Positions 8,074 to 17,426 of a stretch of 64,000 bases of DNA are shown piece after piece. The number at the start of each line of letters is the position of its first letter. The first letter of the stretch is position 1. This DNA comes from Nocardioides sp. SLBN-35. Lineage in GTDB: Bacteria > Actinomycetota > Actinomycetes > Propionibacteriales > Nocardioidaceae. The stretch lies in assembly GCF_006715725.1 (NCBI RefSeq), contig NZ_VFNU01000001.1:2666001-2730000 (forward strand), written 5' to 3'. Made by a program: the position numbers and the translations under genes. The notes below the pieces were generated by a model. It was not told the origin of the DNA. It was given only the letters and a program-made list of their open reading frames with translations, and did not search any database.

Positions 8074-10203
8074 ATGCGTCCGGTCACCGATCTCGAGCGT
8101 CGCGTCGCGCCCTTCCACGTGCAGTCCGACTACCAGCCCTCGGGCGACCAGCCGGCCGCGATCGCCGAGATCACCAAGCGTCTCAACGACGGTGTCGAGG
8201 ACGTCGTCCTGCTCGGCGCGACCGGCACCGGAAAGACCGCCACCGTGGCGTGGGTGGCCGAGCAGGTGCAGCGGCCGCTGCTGGTGCTCCAGCCCAACAA
8301 GACGCTGGCCGCACAGTTCGCCAACGAGCTGCGCCAGCTGTTCCCCGACAACGCGGTCGAGTACTTCGTCTCCTACTACGACTACTACCAGCCCGAGGCC
8401 TACGTCCCCCAGACCGACACCTACATCGAGAAGGACTCCTCGATCAACGAGGAGGTCGAGCGGCTGCGGCACTCCGCGACCAACAGCCTGCTCACGCGGC
8501 GCGACGTGATCGTGGTGTCGACCGTGTCGTGCATCTACGGCCTCGGCACCCCGCAGGAGTACGTCGACCGGATGGTCCGGCTGCGCGTCGGAGAGGAGCA
8601 CGACCGCGACTCGGTGCTGCGCCGGCTGGTCGAGATCCAGTACACCCGCAACGACCTGGCCTTCACCCGCGGCACCTTCCGGGTCCGCGGCGACACGCTC
8701 GAGATCTTCCCGGTCTACGAGGAGCTGGCGGTGCGGATCGAGTTCTTCGGCGACGAGATCGAGCGGCTGATGACGCTGCACCCGGTCACCGGCGAGGTGC
8801 TCACCGAGGACCAGGAGCTCTACGTCTTCCCCGCGAGCCACTACATCGCCGGCCCGGAGCGGATGGAGCGGGCGATCAACGGCATCGAGGCCGAGCTCGC
8901 CGAGCAGCTGACCACGTTCGAGCGGCAGGGCAAGATGCTCGAGGCGCAGCGGCTGCGGATGCGCACGACGTACGACATCGAGATGATGCGGCAGGTCGGC
9001 TCCTGCTCGGGCATCGAGAACTACTCGATGCACATGGACGGTCGTGGCCGGGGGACCGCCCCCAACACCCTGCTCGACTACTTCCCCGAGGACTTCCTGC
9101 TCGTGGTCGACGAGTCCCACGTCGCGGTCCCGCAGATCGGCGGCATGTACGAGGGCGACATGTCGCGCAAGCGCAACCTGGTCGAGCACGGCTTCCGGCT
9201 GCCCAGCGCGATGGACAACCGGCCGCTGCGCTGGGAGGAGTTCCTCGAGCGGATCGGGCAGACCGTCTACCTGTCGGCGACGCCGGGCGACTACGAGCTC
9301 GACAAGGTGCAGGGCGACGTCGTCGAGCAGATCATCCGCCCGACCGGCCTGGTCGACCCCGAGGTCGTGGTCAAGCCGACGAAGGGCCAGATCGACGACC
9401 TGATCCACGAGATCCGCACCCGGGCCGAGAAGCAGGAGCGGGTCCTGGTCACCACGCTGACCAAGAAGATGTCCGAGGACCTCACCGACTACCTCCTCGA
9501 CGCAGGCATCCGCACGCGCTACCTCCACTCCGAGGTCGACACCCTCAAGCGGATCGAGCTGCTGCGCGACCTGCGGCTGGGTGCCTACGACGTCCTGGTC
9601 GGCATCAACCTGCTCCGCGAGGGCCTCGACCTGCCCGAGGTCTCGTTGGTCTCGATCCTCGACGCCGACAAGGAGGGCTTCCTGCGCTCCGACAAGTCGC
9701 TCATCCAGACCATCGGCCGCGCGGCGCGCAATGTGTCCGGCGAGGTGCACATGTACGCCGACCGGATCACCCCGTCGATGGAGTCGGCCATCGACGAGAC
9801 CAACCGGCGCCGGGCCAAGCAGGTCGCCTACAACGAGGCCCACGGCATCGACCCGCAGCCGCTGCGCAAGAAGATCGCCGACATCACCGAGATGCTCGCC
9901 CGCGAGGACGAGACCACCCAGGAGCTGCTGCAGACCTGGGCCGACGTCGGCCAGAAGGGTCGCGCCGGAGGAGTGAAGCCGAAGAAGTCGCCCACGCCCC
10001 AGCTGCGCACGACCGACATCGGCGGGCATGCCGCCGAGCTGGCCGGGCTACCGAGCTCGGACCTGGCGCAGCTCATCCAGGACCTGACCGACCAGATGAA
10101 GGCGGCGGCCGCCGAGCTGCAGTTCGAGCTGGCCGCGCGGCTGCGCGACGAGATCGGAGAGCTCAAGAAGGAGCTGCGCCAGATGCTCGAAGCGACCAAG
10201 TGA
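8074..10203 (+). CDS. uvrB: Excinuclease ABC subunit UvrB
   Basis: 709 residues, full length for UvrB. Walker A GATGTGKT at residues 48-55, the beta-hairpin [10 protein letters not shown] at about 101-110 that is inserted between DNA strands, helicase motif DESH, helicase motif QTIGRAARN near residue 550, and a C-terminal UVR domain ([21 protein letters not shown] region) for UvrC binding. It opens DNA and verifies damage during nucleotide excision repair with UvrA and UvrC. Neither uvrA nor uvrC is in the window. It stands alone between the CMD gene and an MFS gene that has its own promoter. Confidence 0.98.
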   Translation: MRPVTDLERRVAPFHVQSDYQPSGDQPAAIAEITKRLNDGVEDVVLLGATGTGKTATVAWVAEQVQRPLLVLQPNKTLAAQFANELRQLFPDNAVEYFVSYYDYYQPEAYVPQTDTYIEKDSSINEEVERLRHSATNSLLTRRDVIVVSTVSCIYGLGTPQEYVDRMVRLRVGEEHDRDSVLRRLVEIQYTRNDLAFTRGTFRVRGDTLEIFPVYEELAVRIEFFGDEIERLMTLHPVTGEVLTEDQELYVFPASHYIAGPERMERAINGIEAELAEQLTTFERQGKMLEAQRLRMRTTYDIEMMRQVGSCSGIENYSMHMDGRGRGTAPNTLLDYFPEDFLLVVDESHVAVPQIGGMYEGDMSRKRNLVEHGFRLPSAMDNRPLRWEEFLERIGQTVYLSATPGDYELDKVQGDVVEQIIRPTGLVDPEVVVKPTKGQIDDLIHEIRTRAEKQERVLVTTLTKKMSEDLTDYLLDAGIRTRYLHSEVDTLKRIELLRDLRLGAYDVLVGINLLREGLDLPEVSLVSILDADKEGFLRSDKSLIQTIGRAARNVSGEVHMYADRITPSMESAIDETNRRRAKQVAYNEAHGIDPQPLRKKIADITEMLAREDETTQELLQTWADVGQKGRAGGVKPKKSPTPQLRTTDIGGHAAELAGLPSSDLAQLIQDLTDQMKAAAAELQFELAARLRDEIGELKKELRQMLEATK

Positions 10204-10249
10204 GCCGTCGCACGTCCTCGCGAAGGCGGTCTGGGCCACCCGGAGCCGA

Positions 10250-10255
10250 TAGCCT
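10250..10255 (+). promoter_or_regulatory. -10 box of the MFS gene leaderless promoter
   Basis: TAGCCT with 6 bases to GTG 10262; leaderless pattern. Confidence 0.5.
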
Positions 10256-10261
10256 GCTGGT

Positions 10262-11572
10262 GTGAGCAACGAGCCTGGGCCGGTCCCCGGGCGTCGCTAC
10301 ACCGTGTGGATCGTCGGCCTCCTCGCCTACGGACTCGCGGTCTTCCACCGCAGCAGCCTCGCTGTCGCCGGGCTCGCCGCGACCGAGCGCTTCGACATCT
10401 CGGCCAGCCAGCTGGCGTCGTTCACCGTGCTCCAGCTGCTGGTCTACGCCTCCATGCAGATCCCGGTCGGGCTGATGGTCGACCGGTTCGGCTCACGGAC
10501 CGTCCTCACGGCGGCCATCGTCGTGGTGAGCACCGGCCAGGCGGCCTTCGCCTTCGCCGACAGCTACGCGCTGGCGCTCGGCGCCCGGGTGCTGGTCGGT
10601 GCGGGCGACGCGATGACGTTCATCTGCGTGCTGCGCCTGGTCACCTCCTGGTTCCCGCGGCGCCAGGTGCCGCTGATCAGCCAGCTGACCGGCAACCTCG
10701 GCCAGCTCGGCGCCCTCGCCGCGGCCGCGCCGATGACCTGGGCGCTGGGCCACCTCGGCTGGACCCGCGCCTACCTCGGGGGCGCGCTCGCCGGGGCGGC
10801 GATGCTCGTGGTGCTGCGGGTGCTGCTCCACGACACGCCGACGCAGGCACACCTGCGCGGCGTACCGCTGAGCGCCCGGGCGCTGGTCGCCAGCCTGGCC
10901 GCGTCGTGGGCTCAGCCCGGCACCCGGCTGGGGCTGTGGATGCACTTCTCGACGCCGTTCAGCACCACCCTGATGGGCCTGCTGTGGGGCTTCCCGTTCC
11001 TGGTGACGGCCGAGCACCTCTCCGCCGGTACGGCGAGCGCGCTGCTCTCCCTGCTCGTCGCGACCTCGGTGGCCTACGGCCCGCTGCTCGGGTGGCTGGT
11101 CGGGCGGCACCCGTGGCACCGCTCGACGACCTCGCTGGTCATCGTCGGGGCCCTCGCGACGGCCTGGGGGCTGGTGCTGCTGTGGCCCGGCGACGCCCCT
11201 CTCCCGCTGCTGGTGCTCCTGATCGTCGTCGTCGGCGCGGGCGGGCCGGGATCGATGATCGGCTTCGACGTCGCCCGCACCAGCAACCCTGACCACCGCA
11301 CGGCGAGCGCCAGCGGGATCATCAACGTCGGCGGCTTCACCTCGGGCCTGCTCGCGGTCCTCGCGGTCGGCGCGGTCCTCGACGCGCTGACGCCGGGCGC
11401 GCAGGACTACACGCCCGAGGCGTTCCGGTGGGCTATGGCGACCCAGTACCTGCTGTGGACCCTCGGGGTGGTCCAGGTGCTGCGCTACCGGCGCCGGGTC
11501 CGCTCGCTGACCACCCGTGAGCAGGTGGCCGGAGGCTCCTCGATGGTGGACCTCACACCCGACGCGCGCTGA
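10262..11572 (+). CDS. Major facilitator superfamily transporter
   Basis: 436 residues with about 12 hydrophobic segments, a proline-poor cytoplasmic N-terminus, and the loop 2-3 motif GLMVDRFGSRTV (MFS motif A, normally G-x3-D-R-x-G-R). FHRSSLAVAG near the N-terminus resembles the nitrate/nitrite and anion-cation symporter side of the family, but the substrate cannot be assigned. It moves a small molecule across the cytoplasmic membrane. The 3' end overlaps the convergent channel gene by 20 bases. GTG 10262 is chosen because a TANNNT box lies 6 bases upstream. Confidence 0.85.
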   Translation: MSNEPGPVPGRRYTVWIVGLLAYGLAVFHRSSLAVAGLAATERFDISASQLASFTVLQLLVYASMQIPVGLMVDRFGSRTVLTAAIVVVSTGQAAFAFADSYALALGARVLVGAGDAMTFICVLRLVTSWFPRRQVPLISQLTGNLGQLGALAAAAPMTWALGHLGWTRAYLGGALAGAAMLVVLRVLLHDTPTQAHLRGVPLSARALVASLAASWAQPGTRLGLWMHFSTPFSTTLMGLLWGFPFLVTAEHLSAGTASALLSLLVATSVAYGPLLGWLVGRHPWHRSTTSLVIVGALATAWGLVLLWPGDAPLPLLVLLIVVVGAGGPGSMIGFDVARTSNPDHRTASASGIINVGGFTSGLLAVLAVGAVLDALTPGAQDYTPEAFRWAMATQYLLWTLGVVQVLRYRRRVRSLTTREQVAGGSSMVDLTPDAR

Positions 11573-12239
11573 GCCCGACGAGACGGGCGACGACGAGCGC
11601 GACGTAGAAGACGCCCGCGACCTGCTCGACCATCACGAACGACCGGGCCTGGTTCACGACCGGGTAGACGTCGGACAGGCCGACGCTGGTCAGCGTGGTG
11701 AAGGAGAGGAAGAGCAGCTCGAACCAGCTCAGGGGTGAGCCGCCGTCGGGACTGTTGAAGCCGACGAAGGAGCCCGGCCAGAGCACCTGGGCCGCGGCGT
11801 AGAGGTAGGCGAACGCCCACGCCACGACGGTGAACGCCGCGCCGGTCGCGAAGATCTCGTCCACCGTGACCCGGTCGTCGTGGAAGAGGTAGCGGATCAT
11901 CGCGTACGACACGAAGAAGTAGAACGGGACGTGGAAGGCCGCCGAGGCGAGCACGATCCAGTCCACGTCGGGCTGGACGGCCTCGAGCACGGCGAGCACG
12001 ACGGCAGGGGCGCCGAGGAGGAGGACCACCCACCGCAGGGTGGCCGTCCGGCGTACCGCCCAGACCGCGGACAGTACGACGACCATCTGGAACACCCCGA
12101 CGACCGCCCGTCCCGCGGCCGATCCCTCGAGCGCCGGGTAGGCGAGCACGACCACCAGCTGGGCCGCCAGCAGGAGTGCGGAGGGGTGACGGCCGATGAC
12201 TTCCAGTGGCCGGGACGGCCTCGCGGCGGAGGACTGCAC
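11553..12239 (-). CDS. Ion channel, two-transmembrane pore type with unusual filter
   Basis: 228 residues with about six hydrophobic segments. Near the C-terminus, LSFTTLTSVGLSDVYPV occupies the place of a potassium-channel pore helix and filter (usual TxxTVGYGD) and is followed by a last membrane helix. The first half has four further hydrophobic stretches, more than a minimal KcsA-like channel. It probably conducts a cation at the cytoplasmic membrane, but GYG is replaced by GLS, so potassium selectivity is uncertain. GTG 12239 is preceded on the minus strand by TAGGAT and 6 bases, a leaderless pattern. Convergent with the MFS gene. Confidence 0.75.
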   Translation of the reverse strand: MQSSAARPSRPLEVIGRHPSALLLAAQLVVVLAYPALEGSAAGRAVVGVFQMVVVLSAVWAVRRTATLRWVVLLLGAPAVVLAVLEAVQPDVDWIVLASAAFHVPFYFFVSYAMIRYLFHDDRVTVDEIFATGAAFTVVAWAFAYLYAAAQVLWPGSFVGFNSPDGGSPLSWFELLFLSFTTLTSVGLSDVYPVVNQARSFVMVEQVAGVFYVALVVARLVGLSARRV

Positions 12240-12245
12240 GAGCCG

Positions 12246-12251
12246 ATCCTA
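12246..12251 (-). promoter_or_regulatory. -10 box of the ion channel gene
   Basis: TAGGAT on the minus strand, 6 bases before GTG 12239; leaderless pattern. Confidence 0.5.
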
Positions 12252-12337
12252 GGAAACCGCCCGGCGTGACCCCGGCCACCACGGCGGCGTTGTGCGAGGG
12301 GAGGCGGCAAAAAGGACCAAGGGCCGGCCAAGTTGCC

Positions 12338-12366
12338 TTGGTCACAACGAGAACGTGTTCTAATAT
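12338..12366 (+). promoter_or_regulatory. mce4 operon promoter with KstR-type operator
   Basis: TTGGTC (12338-12343), a 17-base spacer and TAATAT (12361-12366) make a good promoter. GAGAACGTGTTCTA (12349-12362) matches the KstR consensus TnnAACnnGTTnnA except for the first base, and its right end overlaps the -10 box. Bound KstR would block RNA polymerase. A leader of about 50 bases with GAGAGGAG precedes GTG 12422. Bases 12252-12337 hold only an inverted CCAAGG/CCTTGG pair. Confidence 0.75.
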
Positions 12367-12421
12367 CGCCGGGTCCCTGGAGCGGGACCCGCTTGAACAC
12401 CGTGGGGAGAGGAGTCGGGGC

Positions 12422-13195
12422 GTGGCTTTCAATGCCATGGCGGTCGTGCGTGGCCCTGGCGAGATCGCGCTGATGGTCGTGGAGGTGACCAAGCGGATCT
12501 TCACCCGGCCCTTCCAGGTGCGGGAGTTCCTCGAGCAGGCCTGGTTCGTCACCAGCGTGACGCTGATGCCGACCATCATGGTCTCGATCCCGTTCGGCGC
12601 GGTCATCTCGCTCCAGGTCGGCAACCTGACCGGTCAGCTGGGCGCCCAGTCCTTCGCCGGCGCGACCGCGGTGCTCGCCACCGTGCGCGAGGCGGCGCCG
12701 ATGGCGGCGGCGATGATCATCGCCGGCGCCGCCGGCTCGGCGATCTGCTCCGACCTCGGCGCGCGCAAGATCCGCGAGGAGATCGATGCCATGGAGGTCC
12801 TCGGCATCGACCCGCTCGAGCGCCTGGTCGCGCCCCGCGTGGTGGCGACCATGTTCGTCGCCTTCATGATCAACGGCATCGTGATCGGCACCGGCATCGG
12901 CGGCGGCTACTTCTTCACCGTGATCGTCCAGGGCGGGTCGGCCGGCGCCTTCCTGTCCTCGTTCACCGCTCTCGCCTCCCTGCCCGACCTCTACATCGCG
13001 ATGATCAAGGCGATCATCTTCGGCTGGCTCGCCGCGATCATCGGCGCCTACAAGGGCCTCAACGCCGGCGGCGGACCGAGCGGCGTCGGCCGGGCGGTCA
13101 ACGAGTCGGTGATCATCGCCTTCATGGCGCTGTTCTTCCTCAACGCCGTGATCACCGCGATCTACTTCCAGGTCGCCCCGCCGGTGGGGTTGTGA
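12422..13195 (+). CDS. yrbE4A: MlaE-type ABC permease YrbE4A
   Basis: 257 residues, GTG 12422 after a GAGAGGAG ribosome site. MlaE/YrbE permease family: five or six membrane segments and the conserved EQAWFVTSVTLMP, AAAMIIAGAAGSAICSDLG and REEIDAMEVLGIDP blocks. With YrbE4B it forms the inner-membrane channel of the Mce importer. The ATPase (MceG/Mkl) is not in the window and is usually encoded elsewhere. First gene of a ten-gene operon behind a KstR site, which favours a sterol importer like Mce4 of mycobacteria and rhodococci. The operon number 4 is inferred from that regulation. Confidence 0.92.
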   Translation: MAFNAMAVVRGPGEIALMVVEVTKRIFTRPFQVREFLEQAWFVTSVTLMPTIMVSIPFGAVISLQVGNLTGQLGAQSFAGATAVLATVREAAPMAAAMIIAGAAGSAICSDLGARKIREEIDAMEVLGIDPLERLVAPRVVATMFVAFMINGIVIGTGIGGGYFFTVIVQGGSAGAFLSSFTALASLPDLYIAMIKAIIFGWLAAIIGAYKGLNAGGGPSGVGRAVNESVIIAFMALFFLNAVITAIYFQVAPPVGL

Positions 13196-14031
13196 TGGCT
13201 GCCGCCGACTTCTTCGCCAACAGCTACAAGAGCGGGCGCTCCACCCTCGAGGGGTACGGCGACCAGCTGCTCTTCTACGTCAAGGCGCTGACCTGGGCGC
13301 CGCGGGCCGTCAAGCGCTACCCCCGCGAGATCATGAACACGCTGGCCGAGGTCGCCTTCGGCTCGGGCGGCCTGAGCCTGATCCTCGGCTCGGTCGGCGT
13401 GATCGCGTTCATGGCGTTCTTCGCCGGCACCGAGGTCGGCATCCAGGGCTACGCCTCGCTGAGCCAGATCGGCGTGGCGAAGTTCAGCGCCTTCATCTCC
13501 GCGTACTTCAACACCCGCGAGGTCGCACCGCTGGTGTCCTCGATCGCGCTCGCCGCGACCGTGGGCTGCGGCTACACCGCGCGCCTGGGCGCGATGCGGA
13601 TCTCCGAGGAGATCGACGCGCTCGAGGTGATGGGCATCCCGTCGCTGCCGTTCCTCGTCACGACCCGCATGGTCGCCGCGTTCATCGCGGTCATCCCGCT
13701 CTACATCGTGGCGCTGTGCGCGTCGTACCTCTCGCCGAGGCTGATCGTCACCATGATCTACGGCCAGTCGGGCGGCACCTACGACCACTACTTCCTGCAG
13801 TTCCTGCCGCCGATCGACATGGTCTGGTCGTTCTTCAAGCTGCTGTTCCTCGCGGTCGCGGTGATCCTGATCCACTGCTACTACGGCTACACCGCCTCGG
13901 GCGGGCCTGCCGGCGTCGGCCGCGCCGTCGGCAAGGCGATCCGCACCAGCATCGTGACGATCGTGATGGCCGACTTCTTCCTGACCTTCGCCATCTGGGG
14001 CTCGACGACGACCGTCCGGATCACGGGGTGA
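13195..14031 (+). CDS. yrbE4B: MlaE-type ABC permease YrbE4B
   Basis: 278 residues. ATG 13195 overlaps the last base of the yrbE4A stop (TGATG); a GTG one codon earlier is possible. Conserved MlaE blocks: REVAPLVSSIALAATVGCGYTARLGAMRISEEIDALEVMGIPSLPFLVTTR and a C-terminal GGPAGVGRAVGKAIR loop, also found in YrbE4A as GGPSGVGRAVNES. It pairs with YrbE4A as the permease dimer for substrate coming through the Mce channel. The two proteins are clear paralogues. Confidence 0.92.
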   Translation: MAAADFFANSYKSGRSTLEGYGDQLLFYVKALTWAPRAVKRYPREIMNTLAEVAFGSGGLSLILGSVGVIAFMAFFAGTEVGIQGYASLSQIGVAKFSAFISAYFNTREVAPLVSSIALAATVGCGYTARLGAMRISEEIDALEVMGIPSLPFLVTTRMVAAFIAVIPLYIVALCASYLSPRLIVTMIYGQSGGTYDHYFLQFLPPIDMVWSFFKLLFLAVAVILIHCYYGYTASGGPAGVGRAVGKAIRTSIVTIVMADFFLTFAIWGSTTTVRITG

Positions 14032-14038
14032 GCTGCCG

Positions 14039-15352
14039 ATGCTGGTGAACATCCATCACGACAGTGCCCGGGAGCACAACCGGCTCCTCGTCGCCGGGGC
14101 CGTGTTCCTGACCGTGATCGCGCTGCTCGTGTGGCTCTCGATCGCGATCTACAACAAGACCTTCGACAGCTCGACCACCGTCACTGTCAAGGCGGACCGC
14201 GCCGGCCTGCAGCTGGCCAAGTTCGGCGACGTGCGGATCAACGGCGTGCTGGTCGGCCGGGTCGACAAGATCGACCAGGACGGCAAGCAGGCCGAGATCA
14301 CCCTCGCCATCGACAACGACGCCGCGAAGAAGATCCCCGCCAACGTGAGCGTGCGGATCCTGCCGACCACGCTGTTCGGCCAGAAGTTCGTCGCGCTGGT
14401 CCGGCCCGAGGCCGCCAGCGGGCACCTGCAGGACGGCGACGTCATCGCGTCGGACCGGGTGGACACCAACGTCGAGCTGAGCCAGGTGCTCGCCAACCTG
14501 TTCCCGCTGCTGCGCGCCGTGCGCCCCGCCGACCTCAACGCCACGCTGCACGCCCTGGCCACCGCGCTCGAGGGCCGCGGCGAGAAGCTCGGCGCGACCA
14601 TGGACCAGCTCGGCGACTACATCGGTGCGATCGACGACCACCTGCCGACGCTGCGCAAGGACCTGGTCGCGCTCGCCGACGTCGCCGACGCGTACGACGT
14701 CGCCGCGCCCGACCTGCTCGACGTCCTCGACAACGTCACGGTCACCAGCAAGACGGTCACCGAGAAGGCCAAGGACCTCGACGTCTTCTTCTCCGACCTC
14801 ACTGGCCTGTCCGACACCGCGACGAAGTTCCTCGCCGAGAACGAGCAGAACCTGATCCGGATGGGCCAGGTGACCGCGCCGGTCCTCGACCTGCTCGCGG
14901 AGTACTCCCCGGAGTTCCCCTGCCTGATCCGCGGTGCCGCCAACTACGCGCCGATCCTGTCCAAGACGTTCGAGGGCAACGTGGTCAAGCAGTACATCGA
15001 GTTCTTCCAGCCGCAGTTCCGGCCCTACGACGAGCGCGACCTGCCGTCGTACGGCGAGGTCGGGCACGGCCCGTGGTGCCTCGGGCTGCCGGACTTCACC
15101 ATCCCGGCCCCCGCGCATCCCCTCGACCAGGGCTCCGACATCGACGAGAAGGGCGGCTTCTCGCCGCTGCCCCTGCAGGGTCTGCTGGGCCGGCCCGCCG
15201 CCATCGACAGCGGGTACGCCGGCAGCGTGGCCGAGCAGCGCGTGGTCAACGCGATGCTCGCCGGCGTGAGCGGTCACGACCCCGCGGCGTACGGCTCCCT
15301 CGGCACGCTGCTCTACGGGCCGGTCGTCCGGGAAGGGAAGGCGGCCGGATGA
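14039..15352 (+). CDS. mce4A: Mce family protein MceA of the mce4-type operon
   Basis: 437 residues. N-terminal membrane anchor (about residues 18-40), then an MCE domain (about 45-125) with FGDVRINGVLVGRVDKI and TTLFGQKFVALV, then a helical domain and the PEFPCLIRGAANYAPILSKTFEG segment common in MceA. The Pro/Gly-rich C-terminus ends in a YGSLGTLLYGPV block typical of MceA. As the first Mce subunit it should be part of the hetero-hexameric tunnel that carries sterol through the envelope. Starts 7 bases after yrbE4B and overlaps mceB. Confidence 0.92.
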   Translation: MLVNIHHDSAREHNRLLVAGAVFLTVIALLVWLSIAIYNKTFDSSTTVTVKADRAGLQLAKFGDVRINGVLVGRVDKIDQDGKQAEITLAIDNDAAKKIPANVSVRILPTTLFGQKFVALVRPEAASGHLQDGDVIASDRVDTNVELSQVLANLFPLLRAVRPADLNATLHALATALEGRGEKLGATMDQLGDYIGAIDDHLPTLRKDLVALADVADAYDVAAPDLLDVLDNVTVTSKTVTEKAKDLDVFFSDLTGLSDTATKFLAENEQNLIRMGQVTAPVLDLLAEYSPEFPCLIRGAANYAPILSKTFEGNVVKQYIEFFQPQFRPYDERDLPSYGEVGHGPWCLGLPDFTIPAPAHPLDQGSDIDEKGGFSPLPLQGLLGRPAAIDSGYAGSVAEQRVVNAMLAGVSGHDPAAYGSLGTLLYGPVVREGKAAG

Positions 15353-16440
15353 ACCCCGGAGGGAACCAGCGCAACGCGGCCACGACGGCCGCGGCGATCA
15401 AGCTCGGCATCTTCACCGTCGTGTCGGTCTTCGTGACCGGCCTGCTGGCCGTGATCATGGGCAACGTCGGCTTCGGCGACCGCAACGAGTACCAGGCGAT
15501 CTTCACCAACGCCACGATGCTGGAGAAGGGCGACGACGTCCGGGTCGCCGGCGTCAACGTCGGCGAGGTCAAGAAGGTCGAGCACTACCACCGCACGATG
15601 GCCAAGGTGACCTTCAAGGTCGACTCCGGCGTCAAGATGACCACGGCGTCCGAGGCCAAGATCCGGTTCCTCAACCTGGTCGGCGACCGCTACATGGCCC
15701 TGGAGCAGGGGACCGGCGCCGCGGAGGCGAAGGCACTGCCGGACGGCGCCACCATCCCGGTGCGCAACACCGAGCCGGCGCTCGACCTCACCGTGCTCTT
15801 CGACGGCTTCAAGCCGCTGTTCGCGGCGCTCACGCCCGACCAGGTCAACGAGCTGAGCATGAACCTGGTCCAGGTGCTCCAGGGCGAGGGAGGCACGGTC
15901 AAGAGCCTGCTCGACCACACCGCGTCGCTGACCTCGACCCTCGCCGACCGTGACCAGCTGGTCGGTGACGTGATCACGAACCTCACCCAGACCCTGAAGA
16001 CGGTCGACGACCGGCACCAGCAGCTGAGCTCGCTCATCGTCTCCCTCAAGGACTGGATGACCGACCTCGCCAGGGACCGCGACACGATCGGCTCCTCGCT
16101 CGACAACATCTCCGAGCTGACCGTCGCCGTGGCCGACCTGCTGCGCCGCGGCCGGCCCCTGGTCAAGGAGGACATCGCCGCGCTGCGCGACCTGGCCAAG
16201 CTGCTCAACAAGAAGGAGAACCGGGACAACCTGGCCAGCCTCCTCGACCGGATGCCAGAGATGATGACCGACCAGACCCGCACCGGTACCTACGGCTCCT
16301 GGTACCAGTACTACGTCTGCGGCGTCTCCGCCCGGATCCGGCTGCCGATCATCAAGGACCTGCCGATCCTCAAGGAGATCGAGGACTACATCACCAACTT
16401 CTCCTTCAAGTCCAAGGCGCCGAGGTGTCAGGACCGATGA
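15349..16440 (+). CDS. mce4B: Mce family protein MceB
   Basis: 363 residues, ATG 15349 overlapping the mceA stop (ATGA). Membrane segment at about residues 18-40, MCE domain with GDDVRVAGVNVGEVKKV and RFLNLVGDRYMAL, then a long helical stretch. The C-terminus has the YGSWYQYYVCGVSAR block that is characteristic of MceB. Subunit of the predicted sterol channel. Regulation follows the operon promoter. Confidence 0.92.
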   Translation: MNPGGNQRNAATTAAAIKLGIFTVVSVFVTGLLAVIMGNVGFGDRNEYQAIFTNATMLEKGDDVRVAGVNVGEVKKVEHYHRTMAKVTFKVDSGVKMTTASEAKIRFLNLVGDRYMALEQGTGAAEAKALPDGATIPVRNTEPALDLTVLFDGFKPLFAALTPDQVNELSMNLVQVLQGEGGTVKSLLDHTASLTSTLADRDQLVGDVITNLTQTLKTVDDRHQQLSSLIVSLKDWMTDLARDRDTIGSSLDNISELTVAVADLLRRGRPLVKEDIAALRDLAKLLNKKENRDNLASLLDRMPEMMTDQTRTGTYGSWYQYYVCGVSARIRLPIIKDLPILKEIEDYITNFSFKSKAPRCQDR

Positions 16441-17426
16441 ACAAGCACCAGCGCGCCCGCGACGCCCGCGTCCTCCGCCTCGGCGTCATCACCTTGGTCG
16501 TGATGGCCGTCGTGTCCGCCGCGACCTTCAACCTGGGCAAGTTCCCGGGCTTCCGCGGTACGACGTACTACGCCGAGTTCAGCGACGCCAGCGGCATCCA
16601 CAAGGGCAACATCGTCCAGGTCGGCGGCATCCGCGTCGGCCGCGTCGCCGCGGTCACGCTCGCCGGCGACCGGGTCAAGGTGAAGTTCGAGATCGACGGT
16701 GACGTCGACTTCGGCAAGGAGAGCAGTGCCTCGATCGAGGTGCTCAACCTGCTGGGCGAGAAGTTCCTCGACCTCACCCCCGGTGGCAAGGGGCAGCTCG
16801 CCGAGGGCGGCACCATCCCGATGGAGCGCACCCAGGCGGCCTACGACATCGTCGGTGTCTTCGGCGACCTCACCACCACGACCGAGGAGATCGACACCCA
16901 GCAGCTCGCCACGGCGCTGGACACGGTGGCCGACACCCTCGACGAGTCCGCACCCGAGATCCAGGCGTCCTTCGACGGCATCTCCCGGCTCTCGCGGAGC
17001 ATCGCGTCGCGCGACGCCGAGATCCAGACCCTGTTCGAGAGCTCGAAGGAGGTCACGAAGGTCCTCGCCGACCGCAGCGACGACATCGTCGACCTGATGA
17101 AGAACAGCGACCTCGTGTTCCAGGAGCTGACCAAGCGCAGGGACGCGGTGCACGCACTGCTCGTCAACGCCCGCTCGCTGGCCAAGGAGCTGCGCGGCGT
17201 GGTCGAGGACAACGAGCAGCAGATCGGCCCCGCGCTCAAGGAGGTCGACGGGCTGGTGAGCTTCCTGGTCTCCAAGAAGGACAAGCTCAAGGCGACCCTG
17301 GCCGCCCTCGGTCCCTACGTGTCCATCCTCAGCAACATCATCGGCACCGGGCCCTGGTTCGACGCGTACGCCGCGAACGTCCTCGCGATCCCGACCGGTG
17401 AGTTCGTCCCCGGAACGGGGCTGTGA
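16437..17426 (+). CDS. mce4C: Mce family protein MceC
   Basis: 329 residues from ATG 16437, which overlaps the mceB stop; an in-frame upstream start at 16425 would lie inside mceB. Anchor helix at about residues 12-33, MCE domain with GIHKGNIVQVGGIRVGRV and LNLLGEKFLDL, coiled helical middle, and a C-terminal IIGTGPWFDAYAANVL segment, which is shared in outline with the partial protein at 1-180. Shortest Mce subunit of the operon, as is common for MceC. Overlaps mceD. Confidence 0.92.
   Translation: MNKHQRARDARVLRLGVITLVVMAVVSAATFNLGKFPGFRGTTYYAEFSDASGIHKGNIVQVGGIRVGRVAAVTLAGDRVKVKFEIDGDVDFGKESSASIEVLNLLGEKFLDLTPGGKGQLAEGGTIPMERTQAAYDIVGVFGDLTTTTEEIDTQQLATALDTVADTLDESAPEIQASFDGISRLSRSIASRDAEIQTLFESSKEVTKVLADRSDDIVDLMKNSDLVFQELTKRRDAVHALLVNARSLAKELRGVVEDNEQQIGPALKEVDGLVSFLVSKKDKLKATLAALGPYVSILSNIIGTGPWFDAYAANVLAIPTGEFVPGTGL

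Noticed and set aside
7426..10029. An 867-residue minus-strand open frame opposite uvrB
   Set aside because: The plus strand encodes full-length UvrB; the antisense frame has no recognisable motif.
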